Part shown: positions 25,974-34,153 of the stretch, piece by piece
Layout of the letters: every line of letters starts with the position of its first letter
How positions within the stretch are numbered: position 1 is the first letter of the stretch
DNA from: a virus
Length of the DNA: 49,489 bases
Reading direction: 5' to 3' (one strand)
IMG/VR virus record: IMGVR_UViG_3300031839_001727
Location: 1-49,489 of that record
Notes under the pieces: generated by a model
What the model was told of the DNA's origin: nothing
The model's input: only the letters and a program-made list of their open reading frames with translations
Databases searched by the model: none
Program-made: the position numbers and the translations under genes

Positions 25974-28004
25974 TCACCTGTTCATGCGATGCGCCAGTCC
26001 GGCGAACTTGTTGCGGCGGGCTATCCCGCCGGTGACTTGTCGAGACGGAGCGGCACGCTCAGGTTTTGCGGGAGGCGGTTCAGGCGCGGCCTCATCAGAA
26101 ACGTCACCCTGTGCGCGACTCGCGCCTTCCGGAATGCGCTGGACGTTGAGCGAAAACGCCATTGCCTCCGCGATGCACTCCGCGTCCCAAAGGTGGTTTT
26201 GCTTTGAGAGCCGGTTCCAAACCGGCTTGCCCTCGACCACCGTCCGAACCTCAGACACCATTTGACGACAGTAATCTTCGTCAATTTCGCTGTGCACATG
26301 AAAGGCTCCCGGCGCAGTAAGCGGCGCCCTGACCTTCGAGAGGACCAGCGATTTGAAGAAGTCCGTCGAGATCCACGCGAGGTTCAGCGAATAGCTGGCC
26401 TTGCGACCGTCTTTCTTGACCTCGATCTTCGACATTCGCAGCGGCGGGTTCTGAACGTCCTTCCCCTTGGTCGGGGTACAGATCCAGCTATACCTCCGGC
26501 AAAACTCGTAGACCTTGTGCTCATCCCCGACCGAACCCTTGTCAGGCCGATAGCCGGAGTCGATGCCCACGCGCTCGATCATCATGCCGCCGATCGGGGA
26601 CAGGAACAGATCGGCCAGCGCATCCCAAACATCATCCTGGCCGGTAGGCCCGAAAAGCTGTCCGCTGGTGATCAACCAGGACGATCCCCGCGCACCATAG
26701 CCGCGGATCACGTAGTAGAGGCTGAAGCCCTGAACATCGACGCCCATGACAATCCGCAGCGCCTCGGCCGGAACCTCACCTTCTGCATAAGGCAGCGCCC
26801 GCGCCTGAATTTCCGTCCACTCCGGTCGGTCAGCGGTGCCGACCGGCGACGAGCATTCGCCAAAATTCGCGTTCATGACGGTCTGCAGCTTGTCAGGCTC
26901 ACCCGTCGCAAGTGCTGAGAGGTAGCGCTCGGCACGCTCGCCCCAGCTCACGAATGGACTGCACAGGCCCGATGTCCAGCACGACCAGGTGGAAACGTCT
27001 GGCTCGTTGACGCCTTCGCGGGCATCCTCGATCGTCTGACCCGGCGCGATCTGAACGCCATTGCGGATCATGTCCAGTTTGATCTGCCCCTCCGGACCCT
27101 CGTCGATATGGACGCCGCAATGCGGACAGATCATCCGGGCGGCTCGCCGCGCCTGAGCAGGTGTCGATCCCTTCGGCCACCAGAGATGCTTGTGCATCGG
27201 AACGAAGAACTCGCCACAGTCCGGACACGGCCATGCGAAATGATGCCTCGTCCCCGATTGGAAAAGCCGCCAGATCGGGCTCTCAACTAGTTCGGGGTCT
27301 GCCGGCGACCACATCTCGAGACCGTTCACTTCATCGACTTCGGTCTCCACTGTCCCACGAGATGGCGTCGACACGACGGCCGCCACGAAGTCTGCATAGG
27401 TTTCACCCCGCGCCTCGAGAAGCCCAAGCGGATCACCCTGCCCTTTGATGTTGGCGGTCATCTCGTCGTACTCGTCCGCGATTCCCAGCGCCGCCGGGTC
27501 TGATTTCAGGGCCGTCGAGCTGCCGGCTGATGCGAGCCGCAGTCGAACGCCGGCAACCCACTTCAGTGTTTTCTTCATACGGCGTCCGCGCACGACCTTG
27601 GCCGCAAGCGACGGTGCCTGGTCGAGAAGCGCCATCAGGCGCGGTTCGAACTGGTCCGAGACGAAATCCCGGGACGGACCCACGTAGATGATCGGCGCCG
27701 GGCGCTGATCGAGGCGTGCCCCGATCGCATCCATCAGGCCTTCGGTCTTCCCGCTCTGGGCGGCGGTGACCGCCACGACCCGACGATGCGTCCGCTCATG
27801 GATCTTGCGGATGAACGGTATCTGGTAGGCTGTCAGCCAGGGGTCACGCGGACCGGGCTTTCCTGTCTCAGGCCCATAGGTCCGGTACCGCTCAGCCCAC
27901 TCGTCAGGCGTCAGCACCTCCGCCGGCTTCATCAAGGCCGATGCCCGTGCGAGCAGCACCCGACATTTCGGCGAGAGCCTCACTGATTTTGCGCCGCGCG
28001 ACAT
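25974..28004 (-). CDS. A: Terminase large subunit, lambda GpA family
   Basis: The 676-residue protein packages DNA. Residues 80-87 (TAAQSGKT) form the Walker A, about 173-180 (LGIADEYD) the Walker B. Zinc-ribbon-like CPDCG and CPHCG follow at about 265 and 300. The nuclease half holds GVDVQ and HLWDAECIAEAMAF near the end. Family length is normal. It is preceded by the small subunit with a 101-bp overlap of open frame. Confidence 0.95.
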   Translation of the reverse strand: MSRGAKSVRLSPKCRVLLARASALMKPAEVLTPDEWAERYRTYGPETGKPGPRDPWLTAYQIPFIRKIHERTHRRVVAVTAAQSGKTEGLMDAIGARLDQRPAPIIYVGPSRDFVSDQFEPRLMALLDQAPSLAAKVVRGRRMKKTLKWVAGVRLRLASAGSSTALKSDPAALGIADEYDEMTANIKGQGDPLGLLEARGETYADFVAAVVSTPSRGTVETEVDEVNGLEMWSPADPELVESPIWRLFQSGTRHHFAWPCPDCGEFFVPMHKHLWWPKGSTPAQARRAARMICPHCGVHIDEGPEGQIKLDMIRNGVQIAPGQTIEDAREGVNEPDVSTWSCWTSGLCSPFVSWGERAERYLSALATGEPDKLQTVMNANFGECSSPVGTADRPEWTEIQARALPYAEGEVPAEALRIVMGVDVQGFSLYYVIRGYGARGSSWLITSGQLFGPTGQDDVWDALADLFLSPIGGMMIERVGIDSGYRPDKGSVGDEHKVYEFCRRYSWICTPTKGKDVQNPPLRMSKIEVKKDGRKASYSLNLAWISTDFFKSLVLSKVRAPLTAPGAFHVHSEIDEDYCRQMVSEVRTVVEGKPVWNRLSKQNHLWDAECIAEAMAFSLNVQRIPEGASRAQGDVSDEAAPEPPPAKPERAAPSRQVTGGIARRNKFAGLAHRMNR

Positions 28005-28410
28005 GAACCTCGGTCTCTGCCTTTTTCCTGATCGTCAAATCGCGGCTGATCCTCGCCGGGAGCCCTGACAACTCGCCACTCACCACGCCGACCACCTTGT
28101 CGAGCGCCATCGTCGCGTCCTCGATCGAGATCAGCTCGCGTTCGCGGATCGCAATCCGCTGCTCGATTTCGCGCGTCCTCGCGTCAGTCGCGCGAGAGGC
28201 AGAAGCACTTTGGCTGCCCTTCGCAAGCTGGTCATCCATATGCCGGAGCATTCCGCGCATCACGCTCTTGAGGCTGTATCGGCCCCGTCCCTCTTTCTCG
28301 AAATATCCGTCCTTCGCCATGCCACGCACCCAGCGATCAGTTCGGTCGCATAAGTTTGCGATTTCCGGAGCGGTCAGAAACAGATCGTCGATTTTTTCGG
28401 CCTTGCTCAT
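27904..28410 (-). CDS. Terminase small subunit, Nu1-like
   Basis: Starting at 28410, the 168-residue product has an N-terminal winged-helix pattern (DLFLTAPEIANLCDRTDRWVRGMAKDGYFEKEGRGRYSLKSVMRGM, about 8-53), which in Nu1 binds DNA near cos. A coiled segment follows (ATDARTREIEQRIAIRERELI). The C-terminus overlaps the large-subunit frame by 101 bp, so the two are coupled. Family call is by this pattern and position. Confidence 0.85.
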   Translation of the reverse strand: MSKAEKIDDLFLTAPEIANLCDRTDRWVRGMAKDGYFEKEGRGRYSLKSVMRGMLRHMDDQLAKGSQSASASRATDARTREIEQRIAIRERELISIEDATMALDKVVGVVSGELSGLPARISRDLTIRKKAETEVHVARRKISEALAEMSGAARTGIGLDEAGGGADA

Positions 28411-28466
28411 GATCGAAATCCGGAACGGAACCCTGTTTTGATTTAAGAAAAAACCGCCAAAAGCCC

Positions 28467-28486
28467 GGGGCGGCGATGCTCCGCGC
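28467..28486. other. Candidate cos site (lambda-like GGGGCGGCGA core)
   Basis: The 20 bases begin GGGGCGGCGA and continue TGCTCCGCGC, next to an A-run. The first ten match the cohesive-end core of lambda, and the 15-mer from 28470 has partial dyad symmetry (GCGG/CCGC). It lies between the small terminase and the 28606 gene, the usual place for cos. The strand relative to the terminase is reversed compared with lambda and the distance to the start codon is short, so this is only a candidate. Confidence 0.35.
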
Positions 28487-28605
28487 AAAAAATACCTATA
28501 TTTCGGTCCCTTACGGGGGTGGGCCGTCTGCCCCACCCCTTCGGCAGGCACGTCCGACCTCCCCGACCGGGTGCCGAGGCGCTCCTTGGGGTCAGGTCTG
28601 GGTGG

Positions 28606-29160
28606 TCAGCCGCGCTCGAGGATGTGGCGCAGCTCATGCATGGCCCGCTGCAGGACGACGGCGGAGCTGACGTCGAACTCCCTGATCGGCTCAGGCTTCA
28701 TGATCTCGTTGGGGATGGATGGTCCCCACAACTTCTCGATCGCGTTCATCCTGCCGGACTTCGAGTTGAAGCCCCCTGTGCGGCGGAAGACGTTGCCACC
28801 GATGGAGCGAACGATGAAGGATGATGGAAAGCGCCGGCTCTTGTTCCAGGGGTTCGCCCTGACGCCATAGGAGAACTGGCGGGCGCGAAAGTATTTGAGC
28901 GGGAATGCATTACCCTTTGCATTTATTTCCGCCTCGAGTTTGTTTGACCGGGCACGGATCAGTTTATTGGCCCGTCCAATATCTCCAACCTTGATTCCAG
29001 TTTGACGACGCAGGACGCGGTTAATCCGCGTCCGTGCTTTCGCCGTTTCGTGGTTCATGGCTCGAGAGAATGCCTTTCGGGCTTTACCCTGGCCGACGCG
29101 ATAGACTGCCGCCTCGAAGTGTGTCCGGGCGTCTTTGTCGATCTCTCGGATCTCGAACAT
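28606..29160 (-). CDS. GPZ-like minor tail protein
   Basis: The 184-residue protein is basic and alpha-helical at first (KDARTHFEAAVYRVGQGKARKAFSRAMNHETAKARTRINRVLRRQTGIK). A beta part follows (NKLEAEINAKGNAFPLKYFRARQFSYGVRANPWNKSRRFPSSFIV). This layout matches the prophage minor tail protein Z / HK97 gp10-like family. It is the first leftward gene before the terminase, an unusual place for a tail gene but one seen in chimeric phages. Start at 29160 has only a weak ribosome-binding site. Confidence 0.65.
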   Translation of the reverse strand: MFEIREIDKDARTHFEAAVYRVGQGKARKAFSRAMNHETAKARTRINRVLRRQTGIKVGDIGRANKLIRARSNKLEAEINAKGNAFPLKYFRARQFSYGVRANPWNKSRRFPSSFIVRSIGGNVFRRTGGFNSKSGRMNAIEKLWGPSIPNEIMKPEPIREFDVSSAVVLQRAMHELRHILERG

Positions 29161-29265
29161 TGGGCGCCCGCCTATGCTGGCAGATTTCGCTGCGAATCGG
29201 GATTCGCGCGAAGCTCTCAGCTCTACTAAGGGTTCAATTGGGGAGAGATGGTAGGATAAGGGAGA

Positions 29266-29290
29266 TGACAGACACTTGGGGTGTCTGTCA
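29266..29290. repeat. Perfect inverted repeat
   Basis: TGACAGACAC, a 5-nt TTGGG loop and GTGTCTGTCA form a perfect 10-bp stem. The flanks (GGGAG and CTCCC) extend the symmetry. There is no T-run, so an operator or RNA structure is more likely than a terminator. Confidence 0.6.
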
Positions 29291-29395
29291 CTCCCCTCTT
29301 CCCTTTGATCTCAAAAGGCCGCACGCGAGGCCTTGGAAGGATGATTTGCTCGGATCGGGTCGGAAATCAAAATAACATTTAAGTGATACCTATTG

Positions 29396-29410
29396 TCGGA
29401 AATATTCCGA
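29396..29410. promoter_or_regulatory. Repressor operator (TCGGAAATATTCCGA)
   Basis: A perfect dyad (TCGGAA, ATA, TTCCGA), identical to one of the sites at 43.3 kb. On the minus strand it is flanked by TTGATC and TAGGTA about 16 bp apart, which could be a promoter for the late genes. The latter reading is tentative. Confidence 0.65.
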
Positions 29411-29743
29411 TCAAGGGAAGATGCGTCAATGATTGCTGATCGTATCGAGCGTCGCGCGCCCCATATCACATTTGCGAGAGTCGGAAATAAACGTGAGACG
29501 GCAAAATCGGCTGTGACATTGTGACGTGACGCTTCATTTGCGTGACATCGATGGATCTCGGTGGTCCGACCATTGAAAACAAACGATAATCGGATATGAC
29601 TGTATTTTTCAGGAACAGAGACCTTCAGGGAACGTGACAACGTGACATGGGGTCCATGTCACCTCACCGGGTCAATGTCACAAACCGGGGTGTCGGACAT
29701 TGATTTCAAAGGAATTTCGCCTCGGGATTGGGAGGGTCCGTCT

Positions 29744-30163
29744 ATGTCACGTCACCTGTCAGTGGTTGCCGCACTTTGTGCCGCGCTGGGCACAGGAACC
29801 GCCTCGGCGGCGCCGGTCGAGTATCGGGATGCGCGGCGCGCCAAGCAGGCGCTCGAGCTCCACTATATCGATGAGCAGATCTATTTCCCGGTCAGGTGCG
29901 ACATTGAGAGCGGTGAGATCGAGGAACTCAGGACATGGCTCTTATGCTTCCCGGTTGGCATCGCCGAAAACATGGGTGGCCTATACGTCGCCGAATATGA
30001 CGAGAACGGCGAACTGCAAATCTGGGCGATTAACGGCAAAGCCATCCAGCATATCGGTGGCGGTACCGAGATAATTCTGCAGGACGAAAACATGTACCGG
30101 ATCCCGGCCGCTCGTTGGCCAGGTGGGATCCTCAACATACCCTCGGCGCTGGAGCTGTTCTGA
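29744..30163 (+). CDS. Small exported protein
   Basis: The start at 29744 (GGGAGGG upstream) gives a clear signal peptide, MSRHLSVVAALCAALGTG then TASA, with cleavage after ASA. The mature part, about 115 residues, has PVRCDIESGEIEELRTWLLCFPVGI with two Cys that could form a disulfide, and beta strands GLYVAEYDENGELQIWAING. No family is recognised. It is the first gene of the rightward accessory group, directly downstream of the GTGAC cluster. Confidence 0.65.
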   Translation: MSRHLSVVAALCAALGTGTASAAPVEYRDARRAKQALELHYIDEQIYFPVRCDIESGEIEELRTWLLCFPVGIAENMGGLYVAEYDENGELQIWAINGKAIQHIGGGTEIILQDENMYRIPAARWPGGILNIPSALELF

Positions 30164-30245
30164 TCTGCCGACACGGTCGGAGGTTGCGCCGCATGTTCTT
30201 CCTGTGTTCTCATTGCGGACAGATCGACTCGACCGACAGAACACC

Positions 30246-30563
30246 ATGCCCGCAGTCCCATCGTCAAACAGGTTCGCGAACCGATCCATTCAGGATTGTG
30301 CCCGTGAGGGCATGATCATCACCATGCGCTGCAATGGCTGCCGTCGGCAGGTCAACTATTGGGCGGCCGATTTGGTGAAGGTGGTCGAGGATCCCTTCCA
30401 CGAAGCGCGCACCCCACCATGGGGGTGCGCTCACTGCGGGACAGGCGAGTTCATGGCGATGCGGTGGCGCATTCCTTCCGCGACAGAACTACAATCCGGA
30501 TTGACCGTCCGGCGCCCGGTTCGTCAGGTTGTGAGATGGATATGGCGCGACGAGAAGGCGTGA
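30246..30563 (+). CDS. Zinc-ribbon phage protein
   Basis: I choose the ATG at 30246 because the product then starts MPAVPSSNRFANRSIQDCA, a pattern I recognise in related phage proteins. The 105-residue product has CNGC and CAHC pairs about 40 residues apart, forming a zinc ribbon, and ends with basic RRPVRQVVRWIWRDEK. It may contact nucleic acid. The gene is five bases from the SRAP gene and probably co-transcribed. No precise function is known. Confidence 0.65.
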   Translation: MPAVPSSNRFANRSIQDCAREGMIITMRCNGCRRQVNYWAADLVKVVEDPFHEARTPPWGCAHCGTGEFMAMRWRIPSATELQSGLTVRRPVRQVVRWIWRDEKA

Positions 30564-30567
30564 CAGC

Positions 30568-31191
30568 ATGTGCAACCTCTACAGCAGCACCCTGCCCCAG
30601 GAAGCTATTCGCCGGCTGTTCGACGGCCTGGACGACCGCGTCGGCAACCTCGAGCCCGGCCGGGTCTTTCCAGATCAGATGGCACCGATCATCAGGAACG
30701 CATCAGGCGACGGGCTCGAACTGGTAAAGGCGCGATGGGGCATGCCATCGCCTCCTTCGGTGCTAAAGACCGAGCGCGATCCCGGCGTCACAAACGTCCG
30801 GAACCTGTCATCGCCGCACTGGCGCCGTTGGCTTGGAAAAGAGAACCGTTGCCTCGTCCCGGTGACCAGCATTGCCGAGCCGCTCGGCAAGGGCAAAGGG
30901 AACCAGTGGTTTACCGCGGCAGATCCCGACCGGAACATGTTCTTCGCCGGCATCGAGACACGCGGGTGGAAATCGGTCCGCAAGGTGAAGGACGGCGAGA
31001 CGACCGACGACCTCTATGCCTTCCTCACCTGCCCTCCGAACGCCGAGGTTAAAGCGGTTCACCCGAAGGCAATGCCTGTCATCCTGACCGAGGAAGAAGA
31101 ATGGTCGGCCTGGCTCGGCGGGATCGACGCGAAGGAGCTGCAACGGCCCTTGCCAGACGGGGCGCTCCACCTCGTTGAGAAGGAACAGTAG
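30568..31191 (+). CDS. SRAP-domain protein (YedK/HMCES-like)
   Basis: The 207-residue protein begins MCNLY, with the catalytic Cys2 exposed after Met removal. It contains a region RCLVPVTSIAEPL, a candidate active-site Glu in FAGIETRGW, and the conserved VHPKAMPVIL His. SRAP proteins form a thiazolidine crosslink with abasic sites in single-stranded DNA and protect them. Length is near the family norm. A phage copy could guard replicating genomes against abasic damage. Confidence 0.88.
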   Translation: MCNLYSSTLPQEAIRRLFDGLDDRVGNLEPGRVFPDQMAPIIRNASGDGLELVKARWGMPSPPSVLKTERDPGVTNVRNLSSPHWRRWLGKENRCLVPVTSIAEPLGKGKGNQWFTAADPDRNMFFAGIETRGWKSVRKVKDGETTDDLYAFLTCPPNAEVKAVHPKAMPVILTEEEEWSAWLGGIDAKELQRPLPDGALHLVEKEQ

Positions 31192-31333
31192 AAATCGCGA
31201 ATGGTTTGCTGCTCGGCTTCGAAAGCGCGGTCTGATAACCTGAGGGTTCGTTAAGTCGGATCGGCCTTGCCTCTGTCTTGGGTCGCCCTTTGACGTTACG
31301 ACACACCACCGATCATCTGAGCGTCCAAGAGAC

Positions 31334-32410
31334 ATGAGCCCTCGTTTTGAAAAACTGATCATTCACGTCGGCGACATGAAGACTGGCACCACCTCGATTC
31401 AGGCGGCTCTGGCGGCCCGGAACGTTCCCGACGTCGGCCTGAGCGTCGTCTATCCCGGTGGTGCGTTGAACCACAACGAGCTGGCTCAGGCGCTAGCAAA
31501 CCCGGCCGGAACCGAGATCCGTCCGAGGATCGCCAAGCTACGAGAAATGATCGAGAAGGCTCCTGACGGCGATATTTGCATCATCTCGGCAGAGAACCTT
31601 TGTGATGGTTCGCCGGCGGTGATCGCAAAAGAAATAGACCGATGGCTTTCAGATCTTGCCCGGGACGTGACGGTCATCCACTATGTTCGACCACACTTTG
31701 GCTACCTGACATCGCGCTATATCGAAGCGGTGAAGACCGGAACGAGTGTCGGCTCATTTGATGCCTGGACGGCCATGATGATCGAGAAGGACATGCACAA
31801 GGCGGCGCCTCGGGTTGATGAATGGCGCGGGGCGATGCAGGGGCGATACATCGCCCGCGCATTCGTCAGGAGTGAACTGGTTCGAGGTGACGCGGTTGCC
31901 GACTTCTTCACGCAGGTTCTGGGCCCCCTACCCGACCAATGGACCGCACCGAAGGGCAACAACGAGGCCTTGCCCGTTGAGGCTCTGGACGCGCTGATGG
32001 AACTGCAGAGCAAGTTCTGTCGGCTACCACAAGTGTTCCGATCGGCGTTCGGACGACATTTCGCGATGGTCTATTCCGACATGTTTGGTGGTCGTCCGGC
32101 GACCAAGTTGATGCCCTCAGCCGAACTGGCCGAAACGATTCACGCCGCCTGTGCTGACGATGCGGATCGGCTTGATCGTGAACTTTCTTCCGGATCCGCA
32201 TTATTCCGAAATGACCTCGATAGCTGCCTTGAATCGTCAGGAGACGCGTCGGCATATTCCGGCAAGCCGCTGACCACTGATGAATTGGCGGAGTTAAGCG
32301 GACGGCTTTTCGCTGAGATGGCCGAAGCACTCGGTGCAAAGGAGTGCGGTGCCGCGCTCCATAGTCGCCGATCCGCCAGGCTTGTTGGCATGGCGAGTGG
32401 GCATGACTGA
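31334..32410 (+). CDS. Sulfotransferase-like protein 1
   Basis: The 358-residue protein starts KLIIHVGDMKTGTTSIQAAL: the KTGTT loop is the 5'-phosphosulfate-binding motif of PAPS-dependent sulfotransferases. Around 110-130, HYVRPHFGYLTSRYIEAV provides an Arg and Ser typical of the 3'-phosphate site. The rest is alpha-helical and variable. Two relatives lie at 34154-35335 and 35351-36310, all with the same N-terminal motif, so the three are diverged paralogues or family members. Such enzymes sulfate polysaccharides or lipids. Donor and acceptor are not shown, and other P-loop transferases are possible. Confidence 0.7.
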   Translation: MSPRFEKLIIHVGDMKTGTTSIQAALAARNVPDVGLSVVYPGGALNHNELAQALANPAGTEIRPRIAKLREMIEKAPDGDICIISAENLCDGSPAVIAKEIDRWLSDLARDVTVIHYVRPHFGYLTSRYIEAVKTGTSVGSFDAWTAMMIEKDMHKAAPRVDEWRGAMQGRYIARAFVRSELVRGDAVADFFTQVLGPLPDQWTAPKGNNEALPVEALDALMELQSKFCRLPQVFRSAFGRHFAMVYSDMFGGRPATKLMPSAELAETIHAACADDADRLDRELSSGSALFRNDLDSCLESSGDASAYSGKPLTTDELAELSGRLFAEMAEALGAKECGAALHSRRSARLVGMASGHD

Positions 32411-32890
32411 GTGCGAGCTACTGAGGCGCCGCGACTGCCGCCACAGTCACAGTCACAGTCACAGTCACAGTCACAGTCACAGATCAAAAGATCACACGCC
32501 TCGACGAACTCCTTCCCTAGCGTTACCTTTTACGAGCAGCGCAACAAGCCTCGCGCCGGTTCAATAGGTCGAGTTCGGCCGACGGGCACGGACCGGCTCT
32601 GCGATGACGACGAGAAGAGACGGACATGACCCATGATGACCTTGAATCAAACTGCATACTGCGGCAGACAACACTGTGCCTGATCCCGGAGATGACCGAA
32701 CTTCAGGTTTGGTGGCCCTCGCCGAGATGAGGCGTCATCGTGAAACGACGGATCGAACGACGAAACAGACCTGAGGTGTACGCCTTACCTTTCCTTGCTC
32801 ACCGATACATCCGCGTGCAGTTGCGCGAAGTAAATCGGCATACACGCCGAATTATGATCGACCCATACGGAATAGTTAGAAAGATCGCCG
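32411..32890. other. Non-coding stretch between cassette genes
   Basis: No convincing gene lies here. A reading frame at 32740-33000 overlaps the next gene and lacks family resemblance. The stretch holds the hexanucleotide repeat (32442-32482) and, at 32752-32763, GATCGAACGACG, a motif found before other phage genes. A promoter for the next gene may lie here, but I could not identify it with confidence. Confidence 0.5.
32442..32482. repeat. Hexanucleotide tandem repeat (CACAGT)6.8
   Basis: The unit CACAGT is repeated nearly seven times without interruption, 31 bp after the stop of the first sulfotransferase-like gene and about 410 bp before the pyruvyl-transferase-like gene. Pure short tandem repeats change copy number easily. 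Because the unit is six bases, change would not shift a frame but would alter promoter or leader spacing. Confidence 0.95.
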
Positions 32891-34096
32891 ATGAGAGTTT
32901 TTTTCCACGGTCCAGGCTTGGCAGTGCATCGCCCTGCCTTTCCGCTCCCGAACATGAACGGGGTTCAGCCCACAGCAGTCGATACGCTGTCCGGGCTTAA
33001 GGAATCCCAAAACCTCACTAGCAACCGCGGCAACATCATTCACGCCGAAGCTCCGGCTAGGATATTCAGGAAAGATGCAGTTCATTCTGGCTATGGTAAC
33101 ATCGCCAAACTGCACAGCTCTTTGGGCGAAAATTTTGCAAAAAGAATGTCGAAAAATTTCGATATAATTATTCTTTCTATGGCTAACTTCATCCGTCCGA
33201 AGGTTGAGTTCGACCGAATTTTGACGGCGATGAAATCCTTGGATGGTCGGGTACCTTTTATGGTGCTCGGTGCCGGCATGCAAGGCAATTCAGATATTTC
33301 AGAACTGACTCCATCCGTTCGGGAGGTGCTGTCGTTCTTCAATAATCATGCTCTAGTTTTCGGAGTCAGGGGAAAATTTACCGAGAGCTGGCTGCACGCC
33401 AACGGTTACGACAAGGCTCAGGCTCTAGGCTGCCCAAGCCTTTACAGCTTTCCGCAATCGATCCTGTCCATCGATGCCAGTGAGGTACGGACTAAAGGAA
33501 ATCGGGCCAATGTTATGACCGCGGGTTACTTGACCCTAAAAGATGGTCATAACTTTCAACGAGGGAAGAAACTGGCCAAGGCGATGGAAGGAGTGAGGGC
33601 CTCGTATGTTTTTCAAGACGAGTTTCTGGCATATCGAGAATTGGCCAAGAAGCCCTTCAGCTTCAACGAGGGAACTAACACGGCAGATGCAGGGCTTCTC
33701 AACAGCGCGTTGAGTGTCCAGACCGGGGCGGCGATCGATTTCGAGCGCTATTACTATTTTACGGAAGCAAGTGCTTGGCGCCAGGCTACCCTTGCGCATG
33801 ATCTATATCTCGGTGACCGATTCCACGGCGGCGTCGCTGCTCTGCAGGCCGGACAGCCGGCCATCTTTCTGGCTCATGATACTCGCGTTCAAGAGCTTAC
33901 GGATTTTTTCGGGTTTCCACGGCTAACCATTGATGAATTCGCGAAAATGGGGCTGGCAGACACGATCGATAAATATCTGTCGGATGACATTATTGGAGAC
34001 TTTAAGGAAACATATCGCAAGCGTTATGAAGCGTTTTCAATGGTGATGGCAAATCATGGACTTTCAACTGTCGCAAATCTACCGGAGATAAATTAA
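32891..34096 (+). CDS. Polysaccharide pyruvyl transferase-like protein
   Basis: The 401-residue protein has an N-terminal Rossmann-like region (MRVFFHGPGLAVHRPAFPLP), a middle segment PFMVLGAGMQGNSDISEL and VFGVRGKFTESWLHANGYDKAQALGCPSLYSFP, and the C-terminal DLYLGDRFHGGVAALQAGQPAIFLAHD. This order, including the R.H....A...G.P motif, matches PS_pyruv_trans, which adds pyruvate ketal to sugars using phosphoenolpyruvate. The codon choice is noticeably more A+T-rich than in the phage structural genes. It sits between sulfotransferase-like genes, so it is part of a glycan-decorating cassette. Confidence 0.75.
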   Translation: MRVFFHGPGLAVHRPAFPLPNMNGVQPTAVDTLSGLKESQNLTSNRGNIIHAEAPARIFRKDAVHSGYGNIAKLHSSLGENFAKRMSKNFDIIILSMANFIRPKVEFDRILTAMKSLDGRVPFMVLGAGMQGNSDISELTPSVREVLSFFNNHALVFGVRGKFTESWLHANGYDKAQALGCPSLYSFPQSILSIDASEVRTKGNRANVMTAGYLTLKDGHNFQRGKKLAKAMEGVRASYVFQDEFLAYRELAKKPFSFNEGTNTADAGLLNSALSVQTGAAIDFERYYYFTEASAWRQATLAHDLYLGDRFHGGVAALQAGQPAIFLAHDTRVQELTDFFGFPRLTIDEFAKMGLADTIDKYLSDDIIGDFKETYRKRYEAFSMVMANHGLSTVANLPEIN

Positions 34097-34153
34097 CTCA
34101 AGACTGAGCAGGCCTCGTATTTCTCGCAGGAAATCGCAACGTGACAACTTGGC

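Larger units (their letters stand above)
29161..29743. promoter_or_regulatory. Divergent control region with operator, hairpin and GTGAC cluster
   Basis: This 583-bp gap separates the leftward late genes from the rightward accessory genes. It holds a 10-bp perfect inverted repeat (29266-29275 and 29281-29290). It also has one full repressor-type dyad (29396-29410) and two half-dyads (29360-29367, 29481-29490). GTGAC or GTCAC occurs eleven times between 29287 and 29755, including a 9-bp palindrome pair (29642-29650 with 29654-29662). I see no protein gene. It is likely the promoter region for both sides and may include a replication or regulator-binding element. Confidence 0.6.

Noticed and set aside
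30115-30315. Small Cys-containing frame before the zinc-ribbon gene
   Set aside because: It has a CSHC pair, but overlaps the clearer 30246-30563 gene and the end of the exported protein, and has no convincing start.
32442-32482. CRISPR array
   Set aside because: The repeat unit is six bases with no spacers, so it is a simple tandem repeat.
32740-33000. 86-residue basic frame
   Set aside because: It overlaps the start of the pyruvyl transferase-like gene and resembles nothing; likely chance.
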